Below are positions 43,141-52,165 of a stretch of 64,000 nucleotides of DNA, in pieces. Positions within the stretch are counted from its first letter, which is position 1; each line of letters opens with the position of its first letter. The notes under the pieces were generated by a model. The model searched no databases. It was not told the origin of the DNA and saw only the letters and a list, made by a program, of their open reading frames with translations. Source of the stretch: an uncultured Eubacterium sp. (lineage in GTDB: Bacteria > Bacillota > Clostridia > Lachnospirales > Lachnospiraceae). The stretch lies in contig CAKRIZ010000001.1 of the NCBI GenBank assembly GCA_934351445.1, positions 1 to 64,000 of the forward strand, in the 5' to 3' direction. Both the position numbers and the translations under genes were made by a program.

Positions 43141-44436
43141 TTACCGATCTTCAAAACGTACACGGATGGAGTTCGCATGTGCAGTCAGCTGCTCACATTC
43201 CGCAAACTGTACGATATCCTTATAGATCGGCTCAAGCGCTTCTCTGGAATAAGAGATAATGCTTGATTTTTTAATAAAATCATCAACAGATAACGCTGAG
43301 AAAAACTTTGCGGTTCCGTTTGTAGGCAGCACATGGTTCGGTCCTGCAAAATAATCTCCCAGAGGTTCACTGCTGTATGTACCGAGGAAAATCGCACCTG
43401 CATTACGGATCTTGGTCATCACGGTAAACGGATCTCTCATTACGATCTCCAGATGTTCGGATGCAATATCATTTGCTGTCTCAATGGCTTCTTCTTCATT
43501 CTCTGCTACCAGAATATAACCATAGTGATCCAACGACTTCTGGATGATCTCCTTTCGGCTGAGAACCGCAACAAATTTGTCAATTTCTGTGGATACCTGC
43601 TCTGCCAGTGTGCGGCTTGTCGTCACGAGGATCGCAGATGCCATCTCGTCATGCTCTGCCTGTGAGAGCAGATCCGCAGCGACAAAACGGGGATTTGCAG
43701 TCTCATCTGCCAGGACAAGGATCTCGCTGGGACCTGCAATCGAATCTATGCTGACATGGCCGAATACAGCCTTTTTCGCAAGTGCAACATAGATATTGCC
43801 GGGACCTACGATCTTGTCCACCTTCGGGACACTCTCCGTGCCAAACGCCAGTGCTGCGACCGCCTGCGCACCGCCGACTTTATAGATGCGGTCTACACCT
43901 GCTTCTGTCGCTGCCACCAGGGTAGATGCACAGATCTTGCCGTCTTTTCCGGGAGGCGTCGTCATAATGATCTCATCCACCCCGGCTACCTTTGCGGGCA
44001 ATACATTCATGAGTACAGATGACGGATATACGGCCTTTCCACCGGGCACATACACACCAACCCGGCGCAGCGGAGTCACCTTCTGTCCTAAAATAATGCC
44101 GTTATCCTTTGAATCAAACCAGCTATACTGGCGCTGCTTTTCATGATATTCACGGATATTTACGAGTGCCTTCCGAATGACGGAAAGCAAAGTCGGATCT
44201 ACGTTATCATAGGCTTCCTTGATTTCTTCCTCTGTCACAACGATGTTATCTGCATTGATATCAGCACCGTCGAACTGCTTTGTATAGGAGAAAATTGCCT
44301 GATCCTTATTTTTTCTCACTTCAGAGATAATCGCTGCCACACGGTCTTCATACTCACCATAGCTGTTGGGGCTGCGCTTTAATAAATCTTCTAAAATATT
44401 GCTCTTTGTCTCTTTGTCCAGCTGTAAAATACGCAT
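43141..44436 (-). CDS. hisD: Histidinol dehydrogenase HisD
   Basis: HisD oxidises histidinol to histidine in two NAD-dependent steps with zinc. Conserved blocks RRVGVYVPGGKAVYPSSVLM, VDKIVGPGN, DSIAGPSEILVLAD, LSQAEHDE and PTNGTAKFFSALSV are present, with the catalytic Glu-His pair in the late EHLEI region. Length 431 is typical. It starts right after hisG with GGAGAA inside the hisG end. Confidence 0.96.
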   Translation of the reverse strand: MRILQLDKETKSNILEDLLKRSPNSYGEYEDRVAAIISEVRKNKDQAIFSYTKQFDGADINADNIVVTEEEIKEAYDNVDPTLLSVIRKALVNIREYHEKQRQYSWFDSKDNGIILGQKVTPLRRVGVYVPGGKAVYPSSVLMNVLPAKVAGVDEIIMTTPPGKDGKICASTLVAATEAGVDRIYKVGGAQAVAALAFGTESVPKVDKIVGPGNIYVALAKKAVFGHVSIDSIAGPSEILVLADETANPRFVAADLLSQAEHDEMASAILVTTSRTLAEQVSTEIDKFVAVLSRKEIIQKSLDHYGYILVAENEEEAIETANDIASEHLEIVMRDPFTVMTKIRNAGAIFLGTYSSEPLGDYFAGPNHVLPTNGTAKFFSALSVDDFIKKSSIISYSREALEPIYKDIVQFAECEQLTAHANSIRVRFEDR

Positions 44437-44437
44437 A

Positions 44438-45103
44438 TCAATTCTCCTTTTGAATGACCTGTTTTAAATCTGCGATCAGCTTTGTGATGCGCTCATTTTC
44501 CATTTTCATGCTCACCGGATTCACAACCATACGTGCCGATAGCGGACATACTTCTTCGAGTACCTGTAAGCCATTTTCCTTTAACGTAGATCCGGTCTCT
44601 ACAATATCTACGATGACATCTCCAAGCCCGACAATCGGTGCCAGCTCAATCGATCCGTTTAATTTGATAATCTCCACGGTCTGATGCTTTTTATTATAAA
44701 AATAGTTCTTGGCAATCCGCGGATATTTGGATGCGACACGGATCTGTTCATGATGCTGCAACAATTCACGGGCACTCTCCGGACCACATACACACATACG
44801 GCATTTGCCAAATCCCAGATCAAGGACTTCGTAAATATTGCGTCCTTCCTCTAAGATCGTATCTTCCCCGACAACACCGATATCTGCAGCCCCATATTCA
44901 ACATAAGTCGGCACATCCGGTCCTTTTGCAAGGAAAAACCGCAGCTTTAATTCCTCATTGACAAAGATCAGCTTTCGCGTATCTTTATCCTTCATTTCTT
45001 CACAGGTAATGCCGATCTCTTCAAATAATTTCAACGTGCGGTTTGCCAGTCTACCCTTGCCAAGTGCAAAGGTCAGATAACGTTCACTCGTTTCATTTCC
45101 CAT
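44438..45103 (-). CDS. hisG: ATP phosphoribosyltransferase catalytic subunit HisG (short form)
   Basis: HisG starts histidine synthesis by joining ATP and PRPP. The short 221-residue form lacks the C-terminal regulatory domain and works with HisZ, which is encoded just upstream. Motifs ALGKGRL, GAADIGVVGEDTI and the PRPP loop GDVIVDIVETGSTLKENGL are clear. The ATG at 45103 is chosen with AAGG upstream; the TTG six codons earlier has no ribosome site. Confidence 0.95.
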   Translation of the reverse strand: MGNETSERYLTFALGKGRLANRTLKLFEEIGITCEEMKDKDTRKLIFVNEELKLRFFLAKGPDVPTYVEYGAADIGVVGEDTILEEGRNIYEVLDLGFGKCRMCVCGPESARELLQHHEQIRVASKYPRIAKNYFYNKKHQTVEIIKLNGSIELAPIVGLGDVIVDIVETGSTLKENGLQVLEEVCPLSARMVVNPVSMKMENERITKLIADLKQVIQKEN

Positions 45104-45128
45104 CTTTTTCCTTCTCTCCAATCATTCT

Positions 45129-46322
45129 TTATCGTCCATCCAGCATCCATGTGATTCTGGCAATCTGATTCTCTTTTGCATATGCTTCATATGCGGCTTC
45201 GCCCTTTGCGGAATCAAATAACAGCAGTTCCGCACGTCCACCGGTGCTGCGCAGCTTTCTGGCTGCCACGACAGCCTCTTCCCGGTGTGATGCATCGTAG
45301 ACAAGCAGCTGTGTGTGATGCATGATCGGGACTTCGATCTGCTGTCTTCGAATGGCTTCGAGCAGCTGGTCGATGACTACGACAAAACCGATCGCTGCCG
45401 CATTCTTACCGAACATCGGCAGCAGCTCATCATAACGGCCGCCCTTTACAATCGGCTCACCGGTTCCATACGTATACCCACTGAGCAGAATGCCGCTGTA
45501 ATAATGATAATCACTGACCATTCCAAGTTCGAATGACACATACCGGTCGATTCCATATAACAATAACAGTTCCTGCAGTTCCTCCAGCCGCTGCAAGGCG
45601 TCATATACCGTCTCATACTCCCTGGCATCTTCCATAAACTGTGCCAGTTCATCTGCGGAGGTATACATACATCTGAGTATTCCAAAGCATCGTTTCAGGT
45701 TTTCCGGAAGATTCCGGCCGTTTACAAATTCTTCTACACCGAAAAAGTTCTTATTTGAGAGCAGGCTGCGCAGCTCATCCGTCTCGTCTGCTGAAAAACC
45801 GGCTGCATCTGCCAGCCCTTTGAAAATACTCGCATGGCCGACGCTGATCTGAAATTCTTTTAATCCGGCAGCCTGCAGACAATCTACGATCATTGACAGC
45901 ATCTCTGCATCTGCATCTACGGAATTGTCTCCCATGAACTCGGCGCCAAGCTGTGTACATTCCTTCATCCGGCCGCGCAGGCTGTGGTGATTGATAAATG
46001 TATTACCTTTATAACAAAAACGCAGCGGCATCTCCTCATCCATATAATATTTCGCCGCCGAACGTGCGATGGATGGCGTTATATCAGGTCTTAAAACCAG
46101 AGTATTGCCCTCTCTATCGAAAAACTTATACAGATCCTGTGAGGGTGTTGTGCCGACTTCCTTGCCAAAAATGTCAAAAAATTCAAATGACGGTGTCTCA
46201 ATCGGATGATAACCGTATCCGGTCAGCACGGAAAACAATTTCTGCTCTAAATACAGCTTGCGTTCACATTCCGCATTGTAGATATCGCGGACACCTTCCG
46301 GTGTATGTAAATTCTGTTTCAT
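45129..46322 (-). CDS. hisZ: ATP phosphoribosyltransferase regulatory subunit HisZ
   Basis: HisZ is a class II histidyl-tRNA-synthetase paralogue that makes short HisG active and histidine-sensitive. Motifs GYHPIETPSFEFFDIF, LRPDITPSIARSAA and the motif 3-like KGGRYDELLPMFG are visible. Length 397 fits HisZ rather than HisS, and the C-terminal anticodon domain is reduced. It opens the his operon. Confidence 0.93.
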   Translation of the reverse strand: MKQNLHTPEGVRDIYNAECERKLYLEQKLFSVLTGYGYHPIETPSFEFFDIFGKEVGTTPSQDLYKFFDREGNTLVLRPDITPSIARSAAKYYMDEEMPLRFCYKGNTFINHHSLRGRMKECTQLGAEFMGDNSVDADAEMLSMIVDCLQAAGLKEFQISVGHASIFKGLADAAGFSADETDELRSLLSNKNFFGVEEFVNGRNLPENLKRCFGILRCMYTSADELAQFMEDAREYETVYDALQRLEELQELLLLYGIDRYVSFELGMVSDYHYYSGILLSGYTYGTGEPIVKGGRYDELLPMFGKNAAAIGFVVVIDQLLEAIRRQQIEVPIMHHTQLLVYDASHREEAVVAARKLRSTGGRAELLLFDSAKGEAAYEAYAKENQIARITWMLDGR

Positions 46323-46393
46323 TCTATTTATTCTCCTTATCGCTCACTTTATTGTAGTAACGTGATAATTCATTAGCATAATAAATCTCACTG

Positions 46394-46422
46394 ATTATAA
46401 GCGATTCTATGAAAAAAGTCAA
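46394..46422 (-). promoter_or_regulatory. Sigma-A promoter of the his operon
   Basis: On the minus strand TTGACT (46422-46417) and TATAAT (46399-46394) are exactly 17 bases apart, overlapping the recU 3' end. The leader of about 65 bases is too short for a T-box. Confidence 0.85.
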
Positions 46423-46955
46423 CATCTGGAGTCCAGATCAATCTGAAGTGCCTGCAAATACGGTACAAATGCACCGCCTCTGCCCATCGAAAAAAAATAT
46501 TCTTCCTTTAATTCTTCAATGCGGAAACTTTTTCTGCCGCCCTGCTCCATGCGTTCCCAGAAAACGAGTAAATCCCGAAACGGAAGATAGTAAAAGCTGT
46601 CCCGTCTGGTATAATGGATGAGGAAAAAAGCGATTCCCTGCTGCTGCTCAAACTGACGCATGAATTCAACCTGATGAGTATGAATATTCTGCAGGGGAAA
46701 TGTATCTGTGTGACATTCCTTTGCATCAAAACATACCGGAATACCCTGAACTGCTCCAATATAGTCTACCGTGCTTTTCTGGTCAAAATATGCCAGTGTA
46801 ATATGTCTGGTCTTTTTATCAATATTGATCGGCGTGATCGGGGTCGGTACTTTCTGGATCAATGCAAGCGCATTGGCTGCATATACTTCATTGGTGCGGT
46901 TCACCAGATCTTCCAGTGCCGATCCTCGTAAGCCTCTTGAATTCCAGGTTGCCAT
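46419..46955 (-). CDS. recU: Holliday junction resolvase RecU
   Basis: RecU resolves Holliday junctions in Gram-positives. The nuclease core has STVDYIGAVQGIPVCFDAKE near residue 60, with the Asp/Glu-x-Lys metal site. The N-terminus NSRGLRGSALEDLVNRTNEVY is typical. Length 178 fits. It is usually paired with a PBP1 gene; here a RluA-type gene lies upstream on the same strand instead. Confidence 0.92.
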   Translation of the reverse strand: MATWNSRGLRGSALEDLVNRTNEVYAANALALIQKVPTPITPINIDKKTRHITLAYFDQKSTVDYIGAVQGIPVCFDAKECHTDTFPLQNIHTHQVEFMRQFEQQQGIAFFLIHYTRRDSFYYLPFRDLLVFWERMEQGGRKSFRIEELKEEYFFSMGRGGAFVPYLQALQIDLDSRC

Positions 46956-46961
46956 CCGTGA

Positions 46962-47948
46962 TCACCCTCTCGACGGTTCTGCTGTGCCCCGCCCTCTCAG
47001 CCATTCAAGTGCAGCTTCAAAATCCGCAGGCAGATCCGCGGTCACCTCCCTGCCATCGGTAAAACGCACACGGTAGGCATGCAGTAATTGCCGGTTGATT
47101 CCGACGGCACGCTCAAACAGACGGTTCTGTTTCGGATCACCATATTTTGGATCGCCGATCACCGGGTGTCCGATCGATGCCAGGTGCGCACGGATCTGAT
47201 GCGAACGTCCGGTAATCAGATGTACCTCCAGCAATGTATAATCCCCAAACCGCTCTACCGGATTGTATTCTGTCTCTATATATTTGCGGTTCGGTGCCCC
47301 GTTTTGGAATATGGACACGGCATTCTCACGATCATCCTTCAGCAAATATCCCTTTAATAATTGTTTTTGTGACAGATTGCCTTTCACAAGACAACGGTAA
47401 TATTTTTCCATAGAACGGCTTTTCAACTCTGCAGACAGGCACTGCAGCCCACGCAGCGTCTTCCCGGCCAGTAAAATACCCGATGTATTGCGATCCAGCC
47501 GGTTACAGATAGAAGGCCGGAATGTGCGCAGATCGTCTTCTGTCAGTGCTTTTGATTCCAGTAAATATGCAATCATATGCTCATTGGCAGAGATGTCGGA
47601 TTCTTTGGCTTTCTGTGATAACATACCTGCCGGTTTGTTCATGACAAGCATATCATCATCCTCATATACAACTGAAAACGCAGGCTGAACCGGTATCCGT
47701 TTCAATTCCTCAATCGTATCTTTTCTGCTTCCTGAAAATTTATCGAATGTCTCATCAGACAGAAAACAAACGACCTCATCCCCTATGGATAAATGCTCCG
47801 AACCGGTCGCTTTTTCTGTGTTAAGCACAATATTCTTTTTCCGCAGCATCTTATATATAAAGCTGCCCGGTGCATCCGGCAGAAGTTTCCTTAAATATTT
47901 GTCCAATCGCTGGCCGGCTTCGTTTTCTTTGATAATAAATGACTTCAT
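46962..47948 (-). CDS. RluA family pseudouridine synthase
   Basis: A 328-residue protein with an N-terminal S4 domain (about residues 12-75) and the RluA catalytic domain. NRLDRNTSGILL holds the catalytic Asp near residue 150, and GRSHQIRAHLASIGHP follows. The insert and length suit an RluC/RluD-like enzyme, but the target cannot be inferred. It precedes recU by 6 bases. Confidence 0.9.
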   Translation of the reverse strand: MKSFIIKENEAGQRLDKYLRKLLPDAPGSFIYKMLRKKNIVLNTEKATGSEHLSIGDEVVCFLSDETFDKFSGSRKDTIEELKRIPVQPAFSVVYEDDDMLVMNKPAGMLSQKAKESDISANEHMIAYLLESKALTEDDLRTFRPSICNRLDRNTSGILLAGKTLRGLQCLSAELKSRSMEKYYRCLVKGNLSQKQLLKGYLLKDDRENAVSIFQNGAPNRKYIETEYNPVERFGDYTLLEVHLITGRSHQIRAHLASIGHPVIGDPKYGDPKQNRLFERAVGINRQLLHAYRVRFTDGREVTADLPADFEAALEWLRGRGTAEPSRG

Positions 47949-47985
47949 ATCGTTTGCTGCTTTCTGTTACCTTGTTATTATTACC

Positions 47986-49923
47986 TTAATGCTTGTTCTT
48001 TTTGTGTACATTCCGGATCGTTTTCTTTTTTGCAGGATGTTTTTTTGCTCCGGAATGATCCGGTGTACGGGCTTTTCCTGACATGCTCCGGTAATTTCCC
48101 TGTTTTTCGTGCTGCTTCATCACCCGCGGCCGGATCAGGCATTCCGGTCCAAATCCGATCAGATCTGTACGTCCCGCACGCTCTAACGCCTCTTTGACGA
48201 GCTCATAGTTTTTCGGATTGCGATACTGCATGAGCGCCCGCTGCATTGCCTTCTCATGCGGATTTGTCGCCGTATAGACCGGTGTCATATCGCGCGGGTC
48301 AAGTCCTGTATAGTACATACAGGTCGAGATCGTGGACGGAGTCGGATAAAAATCCTGCACCTGTTCGGGCATATAATGAATATCACGCAGATATTCCGCC
48401 AGCTCGATCGCCTCCGTCAGGGTCGCGCCCGGATGCGAGGACATCAGATATGGCACGAGATACTGATTTTTACCGAGCTTCTCATTCATCTGTTTGTATT
48501 TTTCTACAAATTTCTTATATACCTCCGGTGCAGGTTTTCCAAGCTTGTCCAGCACTTTCTTTGAGATATGTTCCGGTGCGACTTTCAACTGTCCACTCAC
48601 ATGATACTCACATAATTCCCGCAAAAACGCATCACTCTTATCTGCAAGTACATAGTCAAACCGGATACCGGAACGGATAAATACCTTTTTCACACCCGGA
48701 ATCTCCCGCAGTCTGCGCAACAGACGGATGTAATCGGTATGGTCTGCATGCAGATTTTTACACGGCTGCGGAAACAGGCATTGCTTGTTCGGACAGACAC
48801 CCTTTGTCAACTGCTTTTCACAGGACGGATGCCTGAAATTGGCGGTCGGTCCGCCGACATCATGGATGTATCCCTTAAAATCCGGCTCATAGGTGAGCTG
48901 CTTTGCCTCCTGGACAATTGATGCATGGCTGCGTGTCTGGATCGTGCGTCCCTGATGAAACGTCAAAGCACAGAAATTGCAGCCGCCAAAGCAGCCACGG
49001 TTGCTGATCAGAGAAAACTTCACTTCACGGATCGCAGGGATACCACCATCCTTCTCATACATCGGATGATAGGTACGCATATACGGCAAAGCATATACAC
49101 GGTCCATCTCCTCCTGCGTAAGCGGTTTGGATGGACGGTTCTGTACGACAAACAATTTTTCATCATATGTCTCATACAGCACCTTTGCAACAAAGTGATC
49201 CGTGTTACAGTACTGAATATAAAAGCTGCGTGCATAGGCTTCCTTTGAAGCACGAATCTCTTCAAAATGCGGCAGTTCCAGTGCCTGCGCCTGTTCCACC
49301 AGTTCACGGTCCCTCGTCTTGTACACCGTTCCGTCAATGAAAGTAATGTCTTTGACAGCAATCCCGCTGTTTAGTGCATCTGCGATCTCTATGATACTGT
49401 GTTCCCCCATCCCATAGGAGATCAAATCCGCGCCCGAATCTAAAAGAATCGAACGACGGACTTTATTCGACCAGTAATCATAGTGTCCGAGCCGACGCAG
49501 ACTCGCCTCTATGCCACCGATGATCATCGGTGTATGTTTATAAGTTCTGCGGATCAGATTGCCGTATACGACAACCGCATAATCCGGACGCCTGCCCATC
49601 TCACCGCCCGGCGTATAGGCATCCGTTTCCCGGCGTTTTTTCGATACTGAATAGTGGTTGACCATCGAATCCATATTGCCGCCGGATACTAAAAATCCAA
49701 GCCTTGGCTCCCCGAATATCTGGATACTCGCAGGATCTTTCCAGTCCGGCTGTGCGATAATGGCTACTTTATAGCCATGCGACTCGAGCAGCCGGCTGAT
49801 GATCGCCGGTCCAAATGATGGATGATCCACATATGCATCCCCAATCACATATACAAAATCCGGTCGTTCCCAGCCTCTTTTTTCGCAATCTGCCTTCGTC
49901 ACAGGTAAAAAATCATGTAACAT
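47986..49923 (-). CDS. ygiQ: YgiQ family radical SAM protein
   Basis: A 645-residue radical SAM protein. The cluster motif CFGGCNFC (Cys-x3-Cys-x2-Cys) lies near residue 313. The N-terminus YVIGDAYVDHPSFGPAIISR and the late PTPSTISTCMYYTG are YgiQ signatures. The last 40 residues are Lys/His-rich. The reaction is unknown. Confidence 0.92.
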   Translation of the reverse strand: MLHDFLPVTKADCEKRGWERPDFVYVIGDAYVDHPSFGPAIISRLLESHGYKVAIIAQPDWKDPASIQIFGEPRLGFLVSGGNMDSMVNHYSVSKKRRETDAYTPGGEMGRRPDYAVVVYGNLIRRTYKHTPMIIGGIEASLRRLGHYDYWSNKVRRSILLDSGADLISYGMGEHSIIEIADALNSGIAVKDITFIDGTVYKTRDRELVEQAQALELPHFEEIRASKEAYARSFYIQYCNTDHFVAKVLYETYDEKLFVVQNRPSKPLTQEEMDRVYALPYMRTYHPMYEKDGGIPAIREVKFSLISNRGCFGGCNFCALTFHQGRTIQTRSHASIVQEAKQLTYEPDFKGYIHDVGGPTANFRHPSCEKQLTKGVCPNKQCLFPQPCKNLHADHTDYIRLLRRLREIPGVKKVFIRSGIRFDYVLADKSDAFLRELCEYHVSGQLKVAPEHISKKVLDKLGKPAPEVYKKFVEKYKQMNEKLGKNQYLVPYLMSSHPGATLTEAIELAEYLRDIHYMPEQVQDFYPTPSTISTCMYYTGLDPRDMTPVYTATNPHEKAMQRALMQYRNPKNYELVKEALERAGRTDLIGFGPECLIRPRVMKQHEKQGNYRSMSGKARTPDHSGAKKHPAKKKTIRNVHKKNKH

Positions 49924-49993
49924 AAATATTCCTCATTTAACCGGCAGCTGCATGCTGCCCCTGACATATTATTTTAGCACTGTTTCTGCCGTT

Positions 49994-50659
49994 TTACAAC
50001 CGCTCAAACGTCCCATCGAGTACCTGCGCATAGGAATCAATATAGTAATTTGCGAGTGCACGTTTTTCTGCATCCTGTGCATGTGAATACTCATCAGAAA
50101 CCGCACAGACGCTCATACCGGCCGCCAGCCCCGCACGGATTCCCTGTGGAATATCTTCAAATACAAGGCAGTCAGCCGGTGCGAGCTGCAGCTTGTCCGC
50201 TACTGCCAGAAACACATCCGGTGCAGGCTTTCCACGCTTGACTTCATTTGCCGTCAGCACCGCATCCATGTAGTCATACAGTCCATGTGCCTGTGCAACC
50301 GCATCCAGTAATGTACGTGCGTTGCTCGTAGCGATACCCATTTTAATCCCATGTTGCTTCATTTTGCACAGAAATTCTTTTAATCCCGGCTTCATCGGTA
50401 CATCATAACGATATTTATGAATCGCCATATTGACCCAGATATCCATCAGTTCATCGGCGGTCTCTGTCAGCGGATATGTGCGGACAAAATACTCTGCCGT
50501 CTCCTGAAAGCTCATTCCCTCAATCTCCCGCTCCAGATCATCTGTCATATCAAGTCCGCGCGCCGCCATAAATTCATTATCAATCTGTCTCCACATCCAC
50601 ATGGAATCCACCATCGTTCCATCCAGATCAAATATAATTCCTTTGATACCATCTAACAT
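49994..50659 (-). CDS. HAD-superfamily phosphatase or mutase (beta-PGM-like)
   Basis: The HAD motif 1 FDLDGTMVDS starts near residue 10, motif 2 ATSNAR is near 112, and GKPAPDVF near 143 is motif 3. A helical cap is inserted after motif 1. The family includes sugar-phosphate phosphatases and beta-phosphoglucomutase; the substrate is open. It follows the RsuA-type gene after 3 bases. Confidence 0.85.
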   Translation of the reverse strand: MLDGIKGIIFDLDGTMVDSMWMWRQIDNEFMAARGLDMTDDLEREIEGMSFQETAEYFVRTYPLTETADELMDIWVNMAIHKYRYDVPMKPGLKEFLCKMKQHGIKMGIATSNARTLLDAVAQAHGLYDYMDAVLTANEVKRGKPAPDVFLAVADKLQLAPADCLVFEDIPQGIRAGLAAGMSVCAVSDEYSHAQDAEKRALANYYIDSYAQVLDGTFERL

Positions 50660-50662
50660 CTG

Positions 50663-51388
50663 CTACGTTTCCCCTCTCTGTCGTAAATACGTGATTTCAT
50701 CCGTGGTCAATGGTCGGTATTCTCCCGGCTGCAATGTCTCATCCAGCCGGAGTGCGCCCATCGCCAGTCGTTTTAATTCCAGCACCGGTTTTCCGACTGC
50801 CTCGAACATCCGCTTGATCTGGTGAAATTTTCCCTCATAGATGGTCACTTGAATCTTCGAAATCACATTGGATTTTATGACCACCAGTTCTGCCGGTCTG
50901 GTCAGCTTCTTCTCACCGATATCAATACCTTCCGCAAACTTTCTGACATCTTCTTCCGTCACAATGCCATCAATCGTGGCTTCATAGGTCTTCGGTATAT
51001 GTTTTGCCGGACTGAGCAGTTCATGCGCAAGCGCACCATCGTTTGTGATGAGCAGCAGGCCTTCTGTATCGAGATCCAGTCTGCCTACCGGGAAAAGATC
51101 ACTGCGCAGATGGTCAGTAATATAGTCCAGCACGGTCGGATACCGGCTGTCTTCGGTTGCTGAGACGCAGCCCTTTGGCTTATTCAGCATAAAATATTCA
51201 TATGCTGCATACCGGATCAGCCGGTGATCTGCCATCACCTGCGCCTGCAGTGGGTCGAATTTTTGTTCCGGGCTTTTGCATGTTTTTCCGTCCAGCTGTA
51301 CTTTCCCGGCGCGGATCAGCTTTTTGACCTCGCTGCGCGTGCCAAGCTGCATCTCTGAGAGGTATTTATCTAATCGAATCTGAGGCAT
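50663..51388 (-). CDS. RsuA/RluB-type pseudouridine synthase
   Basis: An S4 domain (about residues 1-60) precedes the RsuA-family catalytic region with GRLDLDTEGLLLITND, holding the catalytic Asp near residue 103, and FHQIKRMFEAVGKPV. Length 241 fits RsuA, which modifies 16S rRNA, but 23S targets are also possible in this family. Confidence 0.9.
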   Translation of the reverse strand: MPQIRLDKYLSEMQLGTRSEVKKLIRAGKVQLDGKTCKSPEQKFDPLQAQVMADHRLIRYAAYEYFMLNKPKGCVSATEDSRYPTVLDYITDHLRSDLFPVGRLDLDTEGLLLITNDGALAHELLSPAKHIPKTYEATIDGIVTEEDVRKFAEGIDIGEKKLTRPAELVVIKSNVISKIQVTIYEGKFHQIKRMFEAVGKPVLELKRLAMGALRLDETLQPGEYRPLTTDEITYLRQRGET

Positions 51389-51448
51389 GTTGGTGTCCTT
51401 TCTGCGTTTAGGTATTTTTAGGTGATTACGAAACTATTTATCTGTTTT

Positions 51449-52132
51449 TTAGTACGGCATCGCGACCGTCTCCAGCCCCTGCAAAAACGGATATGGATTC
51501 ACTGCTGTCTCCTGTCCCTTCGTATCATTATAATAGATGCCGACATGCAAGTGCACCGGGAAATTGCCAACAGTGCCTTCGATATTACTGTAGCCGGTGT
51601 CCCCTGCGAAGCCCAGCAGTTGACCACTCACTACAATGGTTCCTTCCTCAATGCCCTCCGCATAATCATACAGATGTGCGTAATAATAATAGATTCCGCG
51701 GTCACTGCGTATGCCCAACCGATAACCGCCTTGTGGCAGCCATCCCTGTTTCTCCACTACACCATCTGTCATGGACAACACCGGAAATATCCCTCGTCTG
51801 TCCGGCGAGAGCATCAGATCTGTTCCCTCATGTCCGCGTTCGCCGCCAAAGCTGCGTGCAGTCATCCATGAATCCTCATAAGAGACCGTGTACTTTGGAT
51901 GCAAGGTTGACTCCGGAATCGGAAAAATCTGTAAGTCTGCCCGGATCGCATCTGCAATATTGTCAGGCACTCCCCGATTCGACGCTTGTGACGGAATCTG
52001 TCCTTCGTCCGGTTGTCGTGTGGCTATCTGCCCCGCCAGCTGCTCCTCCCATACAAAGATCTGCTCTATGACAATCATATCCAGTGCAGCAAATAGGAAA
52101 AGCAATACACCTAACAAACATGTTTTTCTCAT
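51449..52132 (-). CDS. M23 family metallopeptidase, membrane-anchored
   Basis: A 227-residue protein with an N-terminal hydrophobic segment (about residues 4-26) and a C-terminal LytM/M23 zinc peptidase domain. Metal motifs are HEGTD near residue 98 and HLHVG near residue 197. The tyrosine-rich YYYYAHLYDY region matches M23 strands. It is back to back with the YlbJ-like gene (33-base gap), which hints at a sporulation role, for example near SpoIIQ-type functions; unproven. Confidence 0.85.
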   Translation of the reverse strand: MRKTCLLGVLLFLFAALDMIVIEQIFVWEEQLAGQIATRQPDEGQIPSQASNRGVPDNIADAIRADLQIFPIPESTLHPKYTVSYEDSWMTARSFGGERGHEGTDLMLSPDRRGIFPVLSMTDGVVEKQGWLPQGGYRLGIRSDRGIYYYYAHLYDYAEGIEEGTIVVSGQLLGFAGDTGYSNIEGTVGNFPVHLHVGIYYNDTKGQETAVNPYPFLQGLETVAMPY

Positions 52133-52157
52133 ATTTCATACCTGCCCATCATAGCTA
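52129..52157 (+). promoter_or_regulatory. Possible sigma-E promoter before the ylbJ-like gene
   Basis: TCATATT (52129-52135) matches the sigma-E -35 consensus KMATATT fully, and CATAGCTA (52150-52157) partly matches CATACAHT, 14 bases on. The start would be within a few bases of the ATG. Confidence 0.25.
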
Positions 52158-52165
52158 TTAATCAT

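Noticed and set aside
46323..46418. T-box or his attenuator before hisZ
   Set aside because: The leader is about 65 bases and has no T-box sequence, no His codon run and no terminator hairpin.
49943..49959. Hairpin GGCAGC/GCTGCC between the HAD gene and ygiQ
   Set aside because: It is a short perfect stem but has no T-tract and lies next to the ygiQ ribosome site; no clear role.
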